From CAZNPW01 sp964575185 (GTDB taxonomy: Bacteria; Pseudomonadota; Alphaproteobacteria; Rhodobacterales; Rhodobacteraceae), in contig CAZNPW010000031.1 in the NCBI GenBank assembly GCA_964575185.1, forward strand, positions 1-35,105: a stretch of 35,105 bases of DNA, written 5' to 3'. The notes beneath the pieces were generated by a model. The model searched no databases. It worked only from the letters and a program-made list of their open reading frames with translations, and had not been told where the DNA came from. Below, in pieces: positions 32,433-35,105 of the stretch. Position 1 is the stretch's first letter; each line of letters begins with the position of its first letter. The translations under genes and the position numbers were made by a program.

Positions 32433-33668
32433 ATGGCCATCTTTAAGTTCACCGAGGCCCGGATACGGGACCTCGCCCTCGGCTCGGGCATTCACAGGGA
32501 CACCGACGTCAAGGGCCTGCTCTGCATCTGCCACAAGACCACGAAGACCTTCGCCTGCCAAGGGGACGTGCGCCGCGAGAAGCGGCTGGTGCGCACCGTG
32601 CGGGTCAAGATCGGGCGCACCGACCTGGTGCGGCTCGCCGACGCCCGCAGCGAGGCGAAGCGCCTCATGGCCACGATCCAGTCGGGGGTGGACCCCACGG
32701 CGGGCCCTGCGTCCACCGGCATCACCCTGGAACAGACGCTGGTCGAGCACCTGAAGGAGCGCAGCCTGTCGGCGGCGACGGTGCGGGGATACCAGTACCA
32801 CATGGACCACTACCTCAAGGGCCTGCGCAAGCGGGCGGTGGCCGACATTTCCCGGCAGGACTGCCGCGACCTGCTGGACACGCTCACGCGCCGCCACGGC
32901 AAGACCACGGGCGGGTCGGTGATGCGGACGGTCAGGGCGCTGGTCAACACAGCCCGCCGGCACGACGAGACGATCACGGCGAACCCGGTCGATGCGATCC
33001 GCGTGCCCGCAACGCCGAAGCGGCAGGTGGGCGAGCTGGACGTCGCCGCCTTCTCTGGCCAAGACCTGCAGAACATAGAACGCAAGTACAAGGATGACTT
33101 CATCGGCTATCTGCACGTGCAATGGCTGCTCATGTCGAACGAGCCCGTACTGATGCAGGACCTGACCGGCACAATCGCGACCCGCATGGTTTCGCTGGAA
33201 ACAAGAAAGTCGTTCCTCGGAAAGGAAGACCCGGACCTGTTCGAGCGTGACCTGCGGCCGGAGGCAAGCGGCGTGTTGAACCGGTGCCTTGAAGGTGCCC
33301 GAAGGCTGGCAGAAAGCGGACGGTTCACGGCCCCGCGGTCCATGGACGGGCGCAAGAAGGAGATACTGCGCGAGGCATCCACCGTCGCCGCCTTCGCTTC
33401 CGAACGCCTGGTGCCCGACAAGGCAGCTAGCGTGACCAAACAGGAGGTGTACGACGCCTACCAAGCATACTGTCGCGGCCATGGCCGCACAGCCACCGAC
33501 CAGAACATCTTCTGGCGAGACCTGCGAGCGTCGGGCAAGTTCAACGACGCGATGCTGAAGCGCCCGTCACAGGAGGGGCAGGTGCGCGTCTACGTTGTCA
33601 AAGGCCTGCGGGTGGAACTGGACGCTGACGCGCTGCCCTTCGGTCCGGGCGACGACTTTGACGACTGA
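32433..33668 (+). CDS. chimeric ORF: tyrosine integrase N-terminal half fused to phage primase-helicase C-terminal part
   Basis: The 411-residue frame has two parts. Residues 1-207 match a tyrosine recombinase: an arm-binding start (MAIFKFTEARIRDLALGSGI, RLADARSEAKRLMATIQSGVDP) and a SAM-like core-binding domain (LEQTLVEHLKERSLSAATVRGY, then TVRALVNTARRHDETITANP). The catalytic domain with R-HxxR-Y is absent. Residues 208-411 match the end of D5/P4-type DNA primase-helicases: SGQDLQNIERKYKDDFIGYL, VQWLLMSNEPVLMQDLTG, TRKSFLGKEDPDLFERDL, and a winged-helix tail TDQNIFWRDLRASG. The Walker ATPase motifs are absent. The join is near 33053. It looks like an in-frame deletion scar, so neither activity is expected, though a DNA-binding role is possible. 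Confidence 0.8.
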   Translation: MAIFKFTEARIRDLALGSGIHRDTDVKGLLCICHKTTKTFACQGDVRREKRLVRTVRVKIGRTDLVRLADARSEAKRLMATIQSGVDPTAGPASTGITLEQTLVEHLKERSLSAATVRGYQYHMDHYLKGLRKRAVADISRQDCRDLLDTLTRRHGKTTGGSVMRTVRALVNTARRHDETITANPVDAIRVPATPKRQVGELDVAAFSGQDLQNIERKYKDDFIGYLHVQWLLMSNEPVLMQDLTGTIATRMVSLETRKSFLGKEDPDLFERDLRPEASGVLNRCLEGARRLAESGRFTAPRSMDGRKKEILREASTVAAFASERLVPDKAASVTKQEVYDAYQAYCRGHGRTATDQNIFWRDLRASGKFNDAMLKRPSQEGQVRVYVVKGLRVELDADALPFGPGDDFDD

Positions 33669-33833
33669 AGCCGGGGCGGCGGCAGGGGAGGCCAGCACCG
33701 GCCGGTTGCAGGCCGACGGTTCGGGCATCCCGCTGGGCGACTGCGCGACGACCAGTGCCGCGGCGCCGAAGACGAACGCGAGCGTCAGCGTCACGGCCGC
33801 CGAGGCGACCGCCAGTCTGACGAGCCGCCTCAT
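33567..33833 (-). CDS. small protein with N-terminal membrane segment, unidentified
   Basis: An 88-residue protein starting MRRLVRLAVASAAVTLTLAF, VFGAAALVVAQ, that is, a positively charged start and one hydrophobic segment (signal anchor or signal peptide). A Pro/Ala-rich soluble part follows. I do not recognise it. Its start overlaps the stop of the preceding gene (ATGA, 33830-33833), completing a three-gene unit. The last 102 bases lie antisense to the 3' end of the integrase-primase chimera, so its C-terminus may be accidental. Confidence 0.5.
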   Translation of the reverse strand: MRRLVRLAVASAAVTLTLAFVFGAAALVVAQSPSGMPEPSACNRPVLASPAAAPASVVKVVARTEGQRVSVQFHPQAFDNVDAHLPLL

Positions 33834-34093
33834 CGGACGGTCCCCCGAAGCGGGACCATGACCGGGCCGCCGCGCGCCTTTCCGCCCACGACGAGCCCAA
33901 GTGGGCCCGTCGGACCCCCGAAGGCGTCGAGGTGGGCCTTGACCGCAGCCCGCAGTCGCACCAGCTTGTCGGCGGTCAGGCGGGACGCGACGGCCAGCGC
34001 CATCGGGCCGTCGCAGACGATCGCGTCGGCCACCGTCCCGTGGCTGCCTGCGCGGAACAGTTCGGCCAGCGTGGCGGTCGTAGCGTCGATCAC
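33830..34093 (-). CDS. small unidentified protein of the integrated element
   Basis: An 87-residue protein from GTG 34093, two bases after the stop of the preceding gene. Helical first half (DATTATLAELFRAG, ADKLVRLRAAVKAHLDAFGG), glycine-rich end. No family recognised. Coupling on both sides (gap of 2 bases upstream, ATGA downstream) supports expression as an operon. Confidence 0.55.
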   Translation of the reverse strand: MIDATTATLAELFRAGSHGTVADAIVCDGPMALAVASRLTADKLVRLRAAVKAHLDAFGGPTGPLGLVVGGKARGGPVMVPLRGTVR

Positions 34094-34095
34094 GC

Positions 34096-34386
34096 TCAGG
34101 CCGCGGCCTCCTTCGACGCCGCGCGGACGCGCGACGGCGCAGGCACCCGCGACACGAAGGCCACCTTGTTCTCGATCCGCCCAACGGCGGACCCGACACA
34201 CGTCGCCGCGGTCATGTCGCGGCCGAGCCCATCGCGGGCGGGTTGCCCCATCCGATGGACCGTCACGGTCACGGGGAAGCCGCAGGCCCTGGTCAGCTCG
34301 CGGGCGTGATCGAGGGCCTCCGACTGCGCGTAGGCCAGTTCGGGGAAGGTGGTGAACACCGCCCCCATGGTCAGTCTGTACGTCAT
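34096..34386 (-). CDS. small unidentified protein of the integrated element
   Basis: A 96-residue protein starting MTYRLTMGAVFTTFPELAYA. GGAG lies seven bases upstream of ATG 34386, deciding the start over an upstream opening at 34485. The N-terminal 50 residues alternate strand and helix (EALDHARELTRACGFPVTVTVHRM) and the tail is basic. Not recognised. First gene of a three-gene minus-strand unit; its promoter should lie in 34387-34619, a divergent gap in which I see no gene. Confidence 0.6.
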   Translation of the reverse strand: MTYRLTMGAVFTTFPELAYAQSEALDHARELTRACGFPVTVTVHRMGQPARDGLGRDMTAATCVGSAVGRIENKVAFVSRVPAPSRVRAASKEAAA

Positions 34387-34619
34387 GTCCGTCTCCAATC
34401 TCAGGCCCCGGAAGTGGGCGCCTGTGGGCCGGACGTTGTCGTGGAGATGGGCACCCGCGAGCGGGATAAGCGACGGTTTCTCCAAGACTTTCCGCTACGG
34501 GCGCTGAAGCGAGATGTGAGCGGCCGCTAAGTGTTACCCCGCTCGCGGCCGCCTCCCGTCGGCGCATCCTTGGGCCGCGGGTCGGCCGCGGTGGCCGACC
34601 GCGCTCAGGAGGTGAGTCC

Positions 34620-34868
34620 ATGGAAGATAACGCTGTCCCGATGATCGAGGGGGCCGACGGCAGCCCGGTCGAACTGTTCGAGGTGCTGCGCGACATCGTC
34701 GCGCGCGCCCGTGCCGCCGACATCGGCGAGGAAGACTTCGTCGCCATGGTCGGCGGAGCTTACGAGGCGACCTCGGACTTACGGAACAGCCCCGGCAGGA
34801 AGGCCCTGCCGGGGCCACCTTCCAATCCACGAAATGACGGCGCCGAAGCCCAACGAAGCAACTGTTGA
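34620..34868 (+). CDS. small unidentified protein of the integrated element
   Basis: An 82-residue acidic protein (MEDNAVPMIEGADGSPVELF, EVLRDIVARARAADIGEEDF). The ribosome binding site AGGAGGTGAG ending five bases before ATG 34620 is nearly ideal, which is the main support for a real gene. No family recognised. The last 25 residues are less ordered and could be non-native. Confidence 0.6.
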   Translation: MEDNAVPMIEGADGSPVELFEVLRDIVARARAADIGEEDFVAMVGGAYEATSDLRNSPGRKALPGPPSNPRNDGAEAQRSNC

Positions 34869-34946
34869 GCGGGTGCAGGCGTTTCTCCCGCTCGCGACCG
34901 CCCACGAGGGGCGCATCATGGGGCATCAGCAACGGAGAACCTGACC

Positions 34947-35093
34947 GTGACCATCTTCCTCTACGCCCTCTCGAACGACTGCGCCCGGCTCTGCCACAAG
35001 CAGGCCAGCGTCTCCTGCGCCGTCACTGCCGACATGATCGAGGCTGCTTGGAAGGCCGAGGGCTTCATCGTCAACCGCACCGTGGAGAACTGA
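34947..35093 (+). CDS. very small protein of the integrated element
   Basis: A 48-residue frame from GTG 34947: MTIFLYALSNDCARLCHKQA, then SVSCAVTADMIEAAWKAEGF and IVNRTVEN. GGAG lies nine bases upstream. It contains three cysteines. A following ATG at 35097 with its own GGAG suggests an ongoing string of small co-transcribed genes. Unidentified. Confidence 0.5.
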   Translation: MTIFLYALSNDCARLCHKQASVSCAVTADMIEAAWKAEGFIVNRTVEN

Positions 35094-35096
35094 GCC

Positions 35097-35105
35097 ATGG
35101 CCGCG
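35097..35105 (+). CDS. possible start of a further gene, cut by the window end
   Basis: ATG GCC GCG at the very end, three bases after the stop of the small ORF, with GGAG at 35084-35087. Too short to judge. Confidence 0.25.

Overview
The window is about 65-70% GC by eye, with tightly packed operons, ATGA stop/start overlaps and frequent GTG starts. The gene families point to an alphaproteobacterium of the Rhodobacteraceae (Paracoccus/Rhodobacter-like). They include a complete polyhydroxyalkanoate (PHA) granule locus phaZ-phaC-phaP-phaR with Paracoccus-type PhaR operators, ThyX instead of ThyA, a short-chain-acyl-CoA (ScfR-type) regulator, and a malate-CoA ligase/malyl-CoA lyase operon. This assignment is inference from gene content; no rRNA gene is present.

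Layout. 1-5.8 kb holds housekeeping and metabolic genes: the C-terminal part of an M16 peptidase, a GNAT acetyltransferase, phosphomannomutase, an FAD-linked 2-hydroxyacid oxidoreductase, an exported metallo-beta-lactamase-fold protein and glyoxalase I. 5.8-8.2 kb is a two-gene unit encoding a Slam-type outer-membrane barrel and its probable surface lipoprotein client. thyX follows, then a visibly AT-rich accessory patch (9.3-10.5 kb) with a HEPN-motif protein, and next to it a phd-doc toxin-antitoxin pair. 11.1-16.3 kb carries a YihY/BrkB membrane protein, a DUF2177 protein, an ArsC/Spx-like protein, a cold-shock protein, thrS and an alpha/beta hydrolase.

16.2-20.6 kb is the PHA locus. phaZ and phaC diverge, and phaP and phaR lie downstream of phaC. 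Three copies of TGCTGC-N3-GCAGCA mark PhaR control, one of them inside the phaP promoter spacer. A LysR regulator follows phaR by one base. 21.6-25.4 kb is a four-gene ABC importer (binding protein, two permeases, ATPase) preceded by a good candidate Pho box. 25.6-26.3 kb is a small gene graveyard holding a frameshifted PPOX-family gene, a frameshifted TetR fragment and an unidentified C-terminal fragment. 26.3-32.2 kb holds the ScfR-type regulator, divergent from an operon that should convert malate via malyl-CoA to acetyl-CoA and glyoxylate, with glyoxylate transaminated to glycine.

From 32.25 kb to the end is one edge of an integrative element. It begins with a 3' fragment of a tRNA-Asn gene (attachment-site scar). 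An open reading frame follows that joins the N-terminal half of a tyrosine integrase in frame to the C-terminal part of a D5/P4-type phage primase-helicase. Beyond it are small unidentified genes with strong ribosome binding sites. The chimera, the Slam-lipoprotein pair and the HEPN-motif protein are the items most worth a second look. GC-rich hairpin repeats (CCCTCTCCC...GGGAGAGGG) and a 30-bp palindrome occupy several intergenic gaps.
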